DNA of 64,000 nucleotides from Dysgonomonas sp. Marseille-P4361 (GTDB taxonomy: Bacteria; Bacteroidota; Bacteroidia; Bacteroidales; Dysgonomonadaceae), in assembly GCF_900343125.1 (NCBI RefSeq), contig NZ_OPYL01000004.1:62001-126000 (forward strand). Direction: 5' to 3'. Shown here piece by piece: positions 1-8,590 of the stretch. The notes under the pieces were generated by a model. It worked only from the letters and a program-made list of their open reading frames with translations. It had not been told where the DNA came from and did no database searches. How positions within the stretch are numbered: position 1 is the stretch's first letter; every line of letters starts with the position of its first letter. The position numbers and the translations under genes are program-made.

Positions 1-418
1 TCGCCCACTCTTTAAGTCTGGAGATATGCTCCGGATACATTTCTACAAGTGTTCCTATGGTGTGATTGCAAAGCGTATCGCACGATGCCCAATTAGACAC
101 ATATTGTTTAACCCAATGGTCGAACGTTTCAATATCATCGGAAGTATATTTAGACCGGAGCGAATAAGACCATTCGCACGCAACGCCTATTTCTTCATTG
201 TAGCCTGACTTCCAAAACTCTTCGCAAAGCTGGAATATCTCCGCTTTTGACAGGTGTTTTATTTCTTTATAATAAGTTTTGCTGATTTTGCGTACATCGC
301 CACTTTTTACTCCATGAAGTTTTATTTCTTCCTTGAAGAAACGCTGTCCCGAAAGTCGTGTCTTTTCATCGGCAATATCTATCAGAGCCTGACGAACCCT
401 AAGTGTTACATCATTCAT
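1..418 (-). CDS. DNA alkylation repair protein (AlkD-like), 3' end outside window
   Basis: Reading the minus strand from an ATG at 416-418 gives an open frame of 139 codons that runs off the left edge, so the C-terminus is missing. The protein begins MNDVTLRVRQALIDIADEKT and continues as helical segments with the stretch EFWKSGYNEEIGVACEW and later NWASCDTLCNH, resembling the HEAT-like-repeat DNA alkylation repair family (PF08713), whose members are usually about 230 residues. AlkD-type glycosylases remove alkylated purines from DNA. The assignment is by overall resemblance; the catalytic Asp region cannot be fully judged in the fragment. It lies 22 nt upstream of the permease gene's stop, in the same orientation, and would be the distal gene of a ruvB-permease-alkD run. 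Confidence 0.7.
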   Translation of the reverse strand, partial: MNDVTLRVRQALIDIADEKTRLSGQRFFKEEIKLHGVKSGDVRKISKTYYKEIKHLSKAEIFQLCEEFWKSGYNEEIGVACEWSYSLRSKYTSDDIETFDHWVKQYVSNWASCDTLCNHTIGTLVEMYPEHISRLKEWA

Positions 419-440
419 ACGTATTTATTTAAGAGTTTAC

Positions 441-1694
441 TTACTCGAAACGGAATGCTTTCACCGGCGAAATCTTTGCTATCAGATAAGATGGGCCTAC
501 CATTGCTAACACCGACAATATCAATGTAGCAAGGTTTATCAGCAAAATGTAAAACAAGTTTATATCTACCGGCATTTCGGATACATAATAGGTATTGGGA
601 TCAAGTTTTATGAGTCCAAACTTATCTTGTATCAACATTATGCCGAAAGCGATAATATTGCCCCACAGCATTCCTTTGACGATAAGGAAAGAGGCTACAT
701 ACAGGAACACCTTACGGATATTATAATCGCGGGCGCCCAATGTTTTCAGCATACCAATCATATTGGTACGTTCGAGAATAATAATCAACAGTCCCGATAT
801 CATCGTAAAGACAGATATAGCAAATATCAGCACCATGATAACAACCACGTTCATATCCAACAATTCGAGCCAGTTGAATATCATTGGATTTAATTCTTTG
901 ATAGAGCGTGTCAAAAATGTATTCTCTTTTCTATCGCGATATACGATCATCTCGGGAAATACCTTTTCAACCATCTGATCGAGTTGGTCGTAATTATCAA
1001 CAAGCAATTCGATTCCGCTCACCTCATCTTCGTCCCACTGATTCAATCTGCGCACATGACGTACATCGGCAAGTATAAACAGTTTGTCGTAGTCTTCGAA
1101 GTTGGTATTATAAATACCCGTTATTTTCAGCTTGCGGACAGGAATACGATTAGCATCTTCGACAAAGTAGACCAGTATATCGTCATGCAATTTCAGGTTC
1201 AGTTTATCGGCAATATATTTAGAGATAACAGTCTCATTGACTGTTGACGTATCGCTCAGATTGAGAACAGAGCCTTCGATCAGGTTGTGTTTAAAGAAGT
1301 CCCAGTCGTAATCCGTACCAACGCCTTTCATCACAATTCCCTGAAAAGCTTCGTCGGTCTTTATTATCCCCGGTTTAGTCGAAAAAGTCTGAACATGCTT
1401 TACACCTTCAAGACCTTGCAAGCCTTCTTTCAGTTCTTCATCTACGCATACAGGAATTGTTTCGTAAGAGTTGTTGTTTGCCAGATTGGTTATCTGAATA
1501 TGCGAACCAAAGCCAATAACCTTGTTGCGTACCTCTGTCTTGAAACCCACTACGATAGAAAGCGCCAATATCATGGCAGCCACACCGATAGCAATACCTG
1601 CTATGGCAATCTTAATGGCCGGAGTAGAAGCACGCTTCTCCCCTTTGTTCTGACTAGAGTGAATGCGTTTGGCTATAAATAGTTCTAAATTCAT
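441..1694 (-). CDS. ABC transporter permease, LolC/LolE type
   Basis: A 417-residue FtsX-family permease. It shows a short cytoplasmic start followed by a membrane segment near residues 26-50 (AIAGIAIGVAAMILALSIV), a large extracytoplasmic MacB-like domain (about 55-270), then three membrane segments in the C-terminal 140 residues (about 283-308, 330-355, 378-402). This one-plus-three topology and length fit the lipoprotein-releasing permeases LolC/LolE, which extract outer-membrane lipoproteins from the inner membrane with the LolD ATPase. No lolD gene is in the window, so the partner must be elsewhere; single LolC/E-like permeases are common in Bacteroidetes. The start is 37 nt after the ruvB stop on the same strand, suggesting cotranscription with ruvB. 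Confidence 0.85.
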   Translation of the reverse strand: MNLELFIAKRIHSSQNKGEKRASTPAIKIAIAGIAIGVAAMILALSIVVGFKTEVRNKVIGFGSHIQITNLANNNSYETIPVCVDEELKEGLQGLEGVKHVQTFSTKPGIIKTDEAFQGIVMKGVGTDYDWDFFKHNLIEGSVLNLSDTSTVNETVISKYIADKLNLKLHDDILVYFVEDANRIPVRKLKITGIYNTNFEDYDKLFILADVRHVRRLNQWDEDEVSGIELLVDNYDQLDQMVEKVFPEMIVYRDRKENTFLTRSIKELNPMIFNWLELLDMNVVVIMVLIFAISVFTMISGLLIIILERTNMIGMLKTLGARDYNIRKVFLYVASFLIVKGMLWGNIIAFGIMLIQDKFGLIKLDPNTYYVSEMPVDINLFYILLINLATLILSVLAMVGPSYLIAKISPVKAFRFE

Positions 1695-1731
1695 ATGTAG
1701 CGTTTAGTTGTTAACCCTTGGCTATCGGTTC

Positions 1732-2754
1732 TCAAAACAAAAAGCCTTGTTCGCTCTGACGTTTTCTGCCCAGATGCTTATAAGCCAACTCTGTAACCTC
1801 ACGTCCACGAGGTGTGCGTTTCATAAAGCCTTCTTTGATAAGGAATGGCTCGTATACTTCTTCGATAGTGCCGCCATCTTCGCCGAGGGCTGTAGCAATG
1901 GTGGAGATACCTACCGGACCACCTTGAAATTTATCGATTATGGTCAGCAGTATTTTATTATCTATTTCGTCTAATCCATACTTATCAATATTCAGCGCTT
2001 CGAGGGCATAGGCAGCAATGGCTTTGTCAATCTTACCCGTACCTTTTACTTGTGCAAAGTCGCGCACACGACGCAACAAGGCATTGGTAATACGAGGTGT
2101 ACCACGACTACGGGAAGCTATTTCGAGAGCAGCTTCGTTTGAGGTTGGGACATCCAGTATATTTGCCGAACGGAGAACGATATTTGTCAACGTTTCTATA
2201 TCGTAATACTCCAAGTGCATATTAATACCAAAGCGTGCACGCAAAGGGCTTGTCAACAGACCGCTTCGGGTAGTGGCTCCAATAAGGGTAAAGGGATTCA
2301 GATCGATCTGTATAGAACGGGCACTAGGTCCTTTATCGATCATTATATCGATACGATAGTCCTCCATCGCACTATATAGGTATTCTTCCACAACAGGCGA
2401 CAGACGGTGTATTTCGTCGATGAATAACACATCGTTTGGTTCGAGCGAAGTAAGTAGTCCTGCCAAGTCTCCGGGTTTATCCAACACTGGTCCCGATGTT
2501 ATTTTAAACCCCACTCCCAATTCGTTGGCTATGATGTTCGACAAGGTTGTTTTCCCCAATCCGGGAGGACCATGCAGAAGCGTATGGTCTAACGACTCGC
2601 TACGCATTTTAGCAGCAGCGACAAAGACTTGCAGATTCTCCACCACCTTGTTCTGACCGCTAAAGCTACCAAAGGTGAGAGGACGCAAGGCATTCTCAAA
2701 TTCCCGCTCCTTGTCGTTGAGGTCTCCTCTATGTATATTGAATGTTTCTTCCAT
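1732..2754 (-). CDS. ruvB: Holliday junction branch migration helicase RuvB
   Basis: A 340-residue protein with the full RuvB layout: Walker [10 protein letters not shown] at residues 62-70, Walker B in [10 protein letters not shown], the sensor region [19 protein letters not shown], and a C-terminal winged-helix domain (about 260-335) with [16 protein letters not shown]. RuvB hexamers drive branch migration of Holliday junctions with RuvA and RuvC. The length matches the family and the ATG start gives the usual short N-terminal extension. ruvA and ruvC are not in the window. A promoter candidate lies just upstream (2768-2799, minus strand), and the permease gene follows closely downstream. 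Confidence 0.98.
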   Translation of the reverse strand: MEETFNIHRGDLNDKEREFENALRPLTFGSFSGQNKVVENLQVFVAAAKMRSESLDHTLLHGPPGLGKTTLSNIIANELGVGFKITSGPVLDKPGDLAGLLTSLEPNDVLFIDEIHRLSPVVEEYLYSAMEDYRIDIMIDKGPSARSIQIDLNPFTLIGATTRSGLLTSPLRARFGINMHLEYYDIETLTNIVLRSANILDVPTSNEAALEIASRSRGTPRITNALLRRVRDFAQVKGTGKIDKAIAAYALEALNIDKYGLDEIDNKILLTIIDKFQGGPVGISTIATALGEDGGTIEEVYEPFLIKEGFMKRTPRGREVTELAYKHLGRKRQSEQGFLF

Positions 2755-2767
2755 AATGCTATGGATG

Positions 2768-2799
2768 CAAATTTACATCAATATATTTAATTTACGCAA
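2768..2799 (-). promoter_or_regulatory. Promoter candidate for ruvB
   Basis: On the minus strand TAAATTTG (2775 down to 2768) matches the Bacteroidetes -7 element TAnnTTTG, and a TTG at 2799-2797 sits 21 nt upstream of it, within the range for the -33 element. The inferred start of transcription is about 5-10 nt before the ruvB ATG at 2754, so the 5' leader would be short. Confidence 0.5.
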
Positions 2800-2881
2800 G
2801 GTCAGTCTTAAATCTCTGATTTGAAAAAAGAAATGTTCAAGTTTTAGATATAAATGGAGGGCGATGAAATATCAATATTAG

Positions 2882-3316
2882 CTACTGCTTTATCTTCCAC
2901 TCCTTACGGCAATCGTAACAATGATACACCTTTTTCAAGAAAGGAAAAGGAAACCCTAAGCATATAATACTCAATACAAAAGCATATCCAACTACACTTT
3001 TCTTTTGAACATTTTCACTTCCACAGTAAGGACAAAGGGTTTCATATTCGCTCTCGAATTCTTCTATTTTCGCTTCATCCTTTGTATGACTACTCTCAAT
3101 ATATCCGCCTTTTTTTAATAAAAGTAGAGCCTCATCCTTTTTGCTATTTTCTATGAAAAGTTTTACACCTCCAATGGCATTGGATAAAAAGTTATGAACT
3201 TGAACTGTAAGCTCATCTTTCATAATGACCTCTATATCGGAAGACTCCAGAAACATTTTTGCCAAATGAGCTTCGTGAGGATATGTAAATGATATAATTT
3301 CTACCCAACCATCCAT
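2882..3316 (-). CDS. DUF2007-like protein with membrane segment and zinc ribbon
   Basis: A 144-residue protein. Residues 1-72 (WVEIISFTYPHEAHLAKMFL, later GGVKLFIENSKKDEALLLL) resemble the DUF2007 'putative signal-transducing' domain, a small alpha/beta fold. A linker follows, then CPYC at 95-98 and CYDC at 133-136, a probable zinc ribbon interrupted by a hydrophobic stretch at about 108-127. The two Cys pairs thus flank a membrane-like segment, an odd geometry if the ribbon folds on one side of the membrane. No function is known for the family. It stands alone between ruvB and a glycosyltransferase on the same strand. Confidence 0.65.
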   Translation of the reverse strand: MDGWVEIISFTYPHEAHLAKMFLESSDIEVIMKDELTVQVHNFLSNAIGGVKLFIENSKKDEALLLLKKGGYIESSHTKDEAKIEEFESEYETLCPYCGSENVQKKSVVGYAFVLSIICLGFPFPFLKKVYHCYDCRKEWKIKQ

Positions 3317-3383
3317 ATCTATTTAGTTTGAATATTTTATAAAACAAATCAAAAGATTAACATGCACAGATATTAAAGAATAC

Positions 3384-4169
3384 TCAAGAGAGACGTTCTC
3401 CATAAAATGTATTAAACTCATTATCTACTTTCTCCATAGTAAATTCACCTTTATTCGGGAATAAGAATATATCTCCAGGTTTCCACGAATTGATATTATA
3501 TTCTATTTTGCGAAGAAAATCAACATCAGTAGTACTTGTATTATTCAGCTTACTTCTCATCTTATCCTTACGGACAAAGTTCATATGATACATAGCTACC
3601 TCATCAACAGAAAAGTGGTAATGACTCTCTTCCAAAGGTAAAACTTTGCGTGTTGGGTCTATATTTATAACTGGATATATATTACCTCCAATCTTAGTAC
3701 GCCAAGAGATTGCAGTGATAAAAGAACAGTTTGTTGAGTCTAGAGCTCTCCATTCCACTGACCTCAAATGAAAGAATGTAGAAACACTAGATGAAGCTAT
3801 TTTGTTCTTTATGATATACTGTTTGGCATATTCAAGTTCTTCTTTACGATAGAATTCGTCAGCATCCATAGTAAAAAAATGAGTACATCTTTTCAGAATA
3901 GCTAACCATAAACCTATTTTACGTTTTTTCAATTCGTTCTGAGCACGTGTTTTTTTAAAGTTCGGTTTATAGTTATATAGTTTATCTACTAATTTTAATT
4001 CTTTGAGCCGCTTTAATACATTCAATGCTTCCTTCGAAATAGGTTCGCCCGAATTAGATTTTTCTTGGTAAACAACGGTTATATAGTCTACAGATTCGCG
4101 AATACTACGAACACTAGCTTCAAGGTGTTCTTCTCCATTAAAGAAATTATAACTAACTGATAGCTTCAT
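3384..4169 (-). CDS. Glycosyltransferase family 2-like protein
   Basis: A 261-residue protein beginning MKLSVSYNFFNGEEHLEASV, the start of a GT-A fold, with a DxD-type motif at D102-A-D104-E (TMDADEFYR) that would bind the metal and nucleotide sugar. The early part differs from classical GT2 (no VDDGS motif) and is closer to the divergent glycosyltransferases that begin with a description of a 'wound' or 'return' segment. The His-rich stretch ESHYHFSVDEVAMYHMNF lies in the acceptor half. Substrate unknown. No partner sugar genes lie next to it, and it is divergent from the PAP2 gene across a 319-nt gap. Confidence 0.65.
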   Translation of the reverse strand: MKLSVSYNFFNGEEHLEASVRSIRESVDYITVVYQEKSNSGEPISKEALNVLKRLKELKLVDKLYNYKPNFKKTRAQNELKKRKIGLWLAILKRCTHFFTMDADEFYRKEELEYAKQYIIKNKIASSSVSTFFHLRSVEWRALDSTNCSFITAISWRTKIGGNIYPVINIDPTRKVLPLEESHYHFSVDEVAMYHMNFVRKDKMRSKLNNTSTTDVDFLRKIEYNINSWKPGDIFLFPNKGEFTMEKVDNEFNTFYGERLS

Positions 4170-4488
4170 ATAAGTAAGAATAGAATTTATTTTACAGTTA
4201 AGATTTATTTCAAAAATAACATTTATTTCAATAGTGAAAAACTGAAGAGAAAATATAATTAAGTTGCTCTGGTTTTCAAATTACCTATACATCTATTAGA
4301 TTCATTTACAATCAATACAGAAAGACTTATAAATAACATCTTACATCGTGACATTCTTTTCAAGTACTTCGACTCATCCATCACCCTGATAAGCAACATA
4401 ATAGAGATATTAAAATAATTTCACCTCTCTCTAATCACTTTTTTAATTCTTAATTCGTTTCTTTGCTTTCTATAAACAAACAACAACT
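4170..4488. other. Divergent intergenic region without recognised features
   Basis: A 319-nt AT-rich gap between the divergent glycosyltransferase and PAP2 genes. I see no convincing ORF, RNA fold or TAnnTTTG element. Promoters for both genes should lie here, but I could not identify them. Confidence 0.4.
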
Positions 4489-5058
4489 ATGCTAGAGAAG
4501 CTTATAGAGTGGGATAAGGAATTGTTTCTATTCCTGAATAGTAAGAACATAGAGTGGCTCGACCCTGTGATGCTCTTCTTGAGTTCATACCTTTGTTGGA
4601 CGATTGTATTCTTTCTTTTGGCCGGATTAATCTATTGGTACTCAAAAACGTGGAAGAAAACATCTACCATCTTCTTTATGCTGACGGTAGGGATGAGCGC
4701 CCTACTTACGAATATTATCAAACTTTTCTTCGAGCGTCCACGCCCTATACACAATCAAGACTGGGTGGGAACCATACATGCTATAGAAGACTACAGCAGC
4801 AGTTTTAGCTTCTTCTCGTCACACTCGGCTACCACTTTCTCCATGTCGGTCTTTTTCTTCCTGTGCTTCAAACAAAGTAGAGCCTGTGGAGTAGCAGCCA
4901 TCGTTTGGTCTGCACTAGTTGCTTATAGCCGTATCTATGTTGCCAAACATTATCCGTTCGATGTTATTGTAGGCATATTATTCGGAACAGTAATCGGTAT
5001 ATTCGGCTATATGTTGCTCGAACAGTACAAGAAAGGAAAGGGTAAACTAAAGGTCTAG
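4489..5058 (+). CDS. PAP2-family membrane phosphatase
   Basis: A 189-residue integral membrane protein with all three motifs of the PAP2 acid phosphatase superfamily: K78-x6-R85-P86 (KLFFERPRP), a PSGH-like S110-S-H112 (FFSSHSAT) and S147-R148-x5-H154-x3-D158 (SRIYVAKHYPFD). H112 and H154 are the expected catalytic histidines. The family hydrolyses lipid phosphates such as undecaprenyl pyrophosphate, phosphatidate or lipid A phosphates at the periplasmic face. The proline of the second motif is replaced, which is common in Bacteroidetes members. Which lipid it acts on is not decided by sequence. The 3' end overlaps the convergent SDR gene by 12 nt. Confidence 0.9.
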   Translation: MLEKLIEWDKELFLFLNSKNIEWLDPVMLFLSSYLCWTIVFFLLAGLIYWYSKTWKKTSTIFFMLTVGMSALLTNIIKLFFERPRPIHNQDWVGTIHAIEDYSSSFSFFSSHSATTFSMSVFFFLCFKQSRACGVAAIVWSALVAYSRIYVAKHYPFDVIVGILFGTVIGIFGYMLLEQYKKGKGKLKV

Positions 5059-5820
5059 CCACTTCCCTACTTTTTTCTTTTCCAACAAAGAATATACTTT
5101 CAGAAAACAAGGGAAAGACCTCCCAATAGGATAAAACAGCCGAAACAATAACGACGGGTATATCGTCTTTTTCCCTTTCTCTATTCCCTTTACTATTTTG
5201 CGAGCCACAAGATCTGCATCTTGAGCTGGAAAAGGTAAGGGTGTATTATCTTCGCCGGTCGCCTTGTCAAAGAAATAGGTACGCGTAGCTACTGGATAAA
5301 TAGCTGTCAGTTGTAACCTATCGGGTTGTTCGTAGCGATACGTTTGCACAAAATGATGCAAAGCTGCTTTAGTAGAGCAGTAGAGTGAATAAGCGGGTAA
5401 TGAGACCAACCCTGCCCCCGAGATAGTGCAAGTAAAAGCAATCTTTCGGTCTCCACTTTCTGCTACCAGTTTTTGCAACGAATAGATGGGTGAAAAGACA
5501 TTCAGATTGTAGATATATTCTGTGTGATCCCAATCAGGATTTCCTAGCTTTTCCAAGTATGCCATACCTGCATTAGCAATAAAGACATCAATCTCCCCCA
5601 TTACCTGAGCGGCATATTCAAAAACACGATCTATTCCATCCGAAGTACTCACATCTGCAGCAAAAGGATACACGACTCCTTCAATATTCGGAATAGTTCC
5701 TACGTGCCGGGCAACAGCTACAATCTTCACTCCATCGTAAGAAGACATCAATTTCAGCAGCTCTAAACCGATACCCGACGATGCACCCGTAAGTACAATC
5801 TTTCTATTTTCTAAATTCAT
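5047..5820 (-). CDS. Short-chain dehydrogenase/reductase
   Basis: A 257-residue classical SDR. The NAD(P)-binding motif TGASSGIG is at residues 11-18, NAG at 83-85, and the catalytic pair is Y147/K151 in YCSTK, with a serine around 134. The C-terminal 40 residues (FRLFYPIGRSFPCFLKVYSLL) are hydrophobic and basic, which suggests membrane association, as in SDRs acting on lipids or retinol-like substrates. Substrate unknown. It converges on the PAP2 gene and shares its last 12 nt with it. No cognate operon partner. Confidence 0.88.
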   Translation of the reverse strand: MNLENRKIVLTGASSGIGLELLKLMSSYDGVKIVAVARHVGTIPNIEGVVYPFAADVSTSDGIDRVFEYAAQVMGEIDVFIANAGMAYLEKLGNPDWDHTEYIYNLNVFSPIYSLQKLVAESGDRKIAFTCTISGAGLVSLPAYSLYCSTKAALHHFVQTYRYEQPDRLQLTAIYPVATRTYFFDKATGEDNTPLPFPAQDADLVARKIVKGIEKGKKTIYPSLLFRLFYPIGRSFPCFLKVYSLLEKKKVGKWLDL

Positions 5821-6113
5821 CTGTCTTAATTATAACCTAAGTAAAGATAAGACATTGAAGCCGTAATAAGATCTATAGAAATAAAATTTATCAAACTATC
5901 AATCCCAAATGATTGTTAATATTATATATTCTTATAAAACTAGAGATAACAATTCGTTAAAAACGCTTTAAAAACAAGTTGCCATGAGATTACAATCGGC
6001 AAAAAAGATGTAACTTAGTCTTTAGTATTGCTTAGTTATCAAGCTAGAGTACAAAATATTCCAAATCATCCTGCCAAAAGGATGCTAAGTTAAACAAACA
6101 CAAATTTTCATTT

Positions 6114-6650
6114 ATGAACACATTAAAAAAAACAATTCTGGTATTTTTCATTATTATGTTGGCTATCAGTGGAAGCATTAAAGCTCAAGTAAACCCTAGT
6201 ATCAACGCAGAATACACCGTAGAGCAAATAGATGAAATGTATCTGAAACACCGCATGTCTCACCAAAGAGATATTCGCCCTACTAAAGAATTAAGCGCTC
6301 AACTTCAGAAAGATTTCCCTAATGCCAGAGATATTGACTGGGAAAAATCGAATGTGTTTTACAGAGCAGATTTCGAAATAGGAAGAATCAACAGCAAAGA
6401 TTACAAAGCATACTACGATATGGCTGGTAAACTTATTATGTACAAAGAAGAAATATCGACAAGAGCTCTTCCTGCGGATGTAAAAAACACTCTGGACAAA
6501 GACTATTCCGGATATAGAATAGAGGATGCTAAAAAAACAGTAAAAGGGAAACAAACTTTCTACAAAGTGGAATTAGAAAAAGGAGATACTGAAATAGAAC
6601 TAATTCTTTCTTCTAACGGAAAGGTTATCCGTGAAGAGGTTGATTATTAA
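6114..6650 (+). CDS. Secreted PepSY-like (DUF2874-type) protein
   Basis: A 178-residue exported protein. Residues 1-24 form a signal peptide ending near IKAQ. The mature part contains two beta-alpha modules of the type seen in Bacteroidetes PepSY-like/beta-lactamase-inhibitor-like proteins: LQKDFPNARDIDWEKSNVFY and LDKDYSGYRIEDAKKTVKGK, each followed by strands. These folds bind or inhibit other proteins in some families, but no target is known here. It is followed after 31 nt by a larger lipoprotein with the same modules, so the two are likely cotranscribed and related in role. Confidence 0.7.
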   Translation: MNTLKKTILVFFIIMLAISGSIKAQVNPSINAEYTVEQIDEMYLKHRMSHQRDIRPTKELSAQLQKDFPNARDIDWEKSNVFYRADFEIGRINSKDYKAYYDMAGKLIMYKEEISTRALPADVKNTLDKDYSGYRIEDAKKTVKGKQTFYKVELEKGDTEIELILSSNGKVIREEVDY

Positions 6651-6681
6651 CACAAGCGTAAAAAAACAACAATATTAAATT

Positions 6682-7587
6682 ATGAAAAAATTACTATTTA
6701 CATTATCGGTTATAATTTTATCATTCTCGCTAATCTCGTGCGACGACGATAACGATGACAAAAAAAGAATTAATTTCTCGGAAGTTCCTGAAGTTGCTAA
6801 AACTTTTATGACCAAACATTTTACCGACTTCAGTGAAAATGATGTCTTATATGTAGAAATAGACGTGGAAGATTATGATACTTATGAAGTAACATTCAAG
6901 AACGGGATAGAAATAGACTTTTATCCTAATGGAGTATGGAAAAGCATCGACCTCAATGGTAATCTATTACCAAACTCTATTGCTCAGCTACTTCCTGAGA
7001 ATTCTCTAACGTACATCAGCTCAAACTATCCGAATGCTGTTATCGAGGAAATAGAAAAAACATCAAGAACCTTTGAAGAATCTTCCGGCTTTAAAATAGA
7101 GCTGAAGGGTGACAGAGATATCTATTTTGATTCGCTGGGTAATGTTATCAGAGACAAAGGGCAAGAAAGCCAAGGTAAAGAAACGGCAAACATAAGTGAC
7201 TATCCTGCTATTCAATCTTTTTTGAATACATACTTTAAAGGATTAACTCCTATTAAAACCGAAAAAGAATGGGGAAAAATAGAGATAGAATACAGTAATG
7301 ATGTTGAAGTAGAATTCTTAGTTAAAGACAAAGATGCTACTTTCAAAAGCATAGAAGCAGAGAATAACCCTGAGCTTATGCGTAATGTAATCAAAGGTAT
7401 GATTGGGTCAACAGCTATTCTGGATTATCTGGACAAGAACCACAAAGGACAAACTATTGAAGAATTCAGTATCGCTGCTGCAGGTATCACTATCGCAGAG
7501 GGTTATGTTGTAGAACTAGATGGCACACAAGACTATAAAGTTTATTTCGATAAGGCAGGAACTCATTTAGCGACAGTTATTGACTAA
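6682..7587 (+). CDS. Lipoprotein with repeated PepSY-like modules
   Basis: A 301-residue lipoprotein: signal peptide with lipobox LISC (Cys20), followed by the acidic run DDDNDD, which resembles the lipoprotein export signal that directs Bacteroidetes lipoproteins to the cell surface. The rest appears to be four PepSY-like modules in two pairs, beginning near FSEVPEVAKTFMTKHF, NSLTYISSNYPNAVIEEI, ISDYPAIQSFLNTYFKG and TAILDYLDKNHKGQTIEEF. Function unknown. It lies 31 nt downstream of another PepSY-like gene and 37 nt upstream of an SDR gene. Surface exposure is an inference. Confidence 0.7.
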   Translation: MKKLLFTLSVIILSFSLISCDDDNDDKKRINFSEVPEVAKTFMTKHFTDFSENDVLYVEIDVEDYDTYEVTFKNGIEIDFYPNGVWKSIDLNGNLLPNSIAQLLPENSLTYISSNYPNAVIEEIEKTSRTFEESSGFKIELKGDRDIYFDSLGNVIRDKGQESQGKETANISDYPAIQSFLNTYFKGLTPIKTEKEWGKIEIEYSNDVEVEFLVKDKDATFKSIEAENNPELMRNVIKGMIGSTAILDYLDKNHKGQTIEEFSIAAAGITIAEGYVVELDGTQDYKVYFDKAGTHLATVID

Positions 7588-7624
7588 ATCGAGTTTGTAT
7601 ACGACATCGTTAAAATTATCCAAC

Positions 7625-8401
7625 ATGAAAAATCTATTCGATCTGACAGGAAAAATAGCCGTAGTAACGGGAGCTTCAAGTGGCTTAGGTATGTCGGCCG
7701 CCCTTGCATATGCCGAGTATGGTGCAGACGTAGCATTGCTTGCTCGTAGAAAAGAGAAGTTGGAACAGGTAGCAGACAAAATAAGAGAAATGGGGCGCAA
7801 AGCTCTAACAGTCGTTTGCGATGTATCCGACCCCGAAAGTGTAAAATCGGCTACAGAAAGAGTACTGGAATACTACGGACATGTAGATATTTTACTCAAC
7901 AATGCAGGCATAGCTACAAGAGGTAGCGTAGAAGACCTTTCGATCGAAGATTGGGATAAAGCGATGAATACAAACGTAAGAGGGATGTATCTCCTTTGCA
8001 AATACTTTGTGCCCGGTATGCGGGAGCAGAAGTACGGAAAAATCATAAATATAGCTTCTGTAAATGCTATTATTGCTGATAAGTCCCCTCTCCTAGCCCG
8101 ACATGTTTACAACTCATCCAAGGCTGCCATAAATGGACTCACACTCGGTATGGCTGCCAGCTATATGCAGGATGGAATTACGGTAAATTCTATAGGTCCG
8201 GGATTATTCGAAAGTGAAATGACACAAGATACACTCTTCAAGAACGAAAGCTTCCTCAACATATACAATGCTACTACTCCAGCAGGTCGACCGGGAAGAG
8301 AGGGAGAGCTCAACGGAACTATACTTTACTTTTCGTCCGATGCATCATCGTACGTTACAGGGCAGTATATCGTTGTAGACGGAGGAGCTTCTATCGTTTA
8401 G
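7625..8401 (+). CDS. SDR family oxidoreductase (gluconate 5-dehydrogenase-like)
   Basis: A 258-residue classical SDR with TGASSGLG at residues 15-22, NNAG near residue 91, and the YxxxK pair in YNSSKAAINGL. The C-terminal VTGQYIVVDGGASIV is typical of the FabG/gluconate 5-dehydrogenase group. I placed the start at the ATG at 7625 because the sequence begins MKNLFDLTGKIAVVTG there, as in relatives; a longer frame from 7580 would overlap the upstream gene and has an unlikely N-terminus. Substrate unproven; a sugar acid or acyl keto group is likely. A hairpin at 8427-8457 follows. Confidence 0.85.
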   Translation: MKNLFDLTGKIAVVTGASSGLGMSAALAYAEYGADVALLARRKEKLEQVADKIREMGRKALTVVCDVSDPESVKSATERVLEYYGHVDILLNNAGIATRGSVEDLSIEDWDKAMNTNVRGMYLLCKYFVPGMREQKYGKIINIASVNAIIADKSPLLARHVYNSSKAAINGLTLGMAASYMQDGITVNSIGPGLFESEMTQDTLFKNESFLNIYNATTPAGRPGREGELNGTILYFSSDASSYVTGQYIVVDGGASIV

Positions 8402-8426
8402 ATTTACAACTATTACTAGCAAATAC

Positions 8427-8457
8427 AGAGGATGTCTTACCCATAAAGGCATCCTCT
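8427..8457 (+). terminator. Terminator-like hairpin after the SDR gene
   Basis: AGAGGATG (8427-8434) pairs with CATCCTCT (8450-8457) around a 15-nt loop, followed by the AT-rich atttatt. The T tract is weak, so this is a moderate candidate. Confidence 0.5.
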
Positions 8458-8590
8458 ATTTATTGAACACATTAAGGCAGACACACAACTCACATCTATA
8501 AAAACATTTAAAAATCAATCTTATACACGCCTTATTTCTGCTATCTTATACACAAGTCGTTAACTTCGTCGCAAAGTTTAAAAGTAATCT

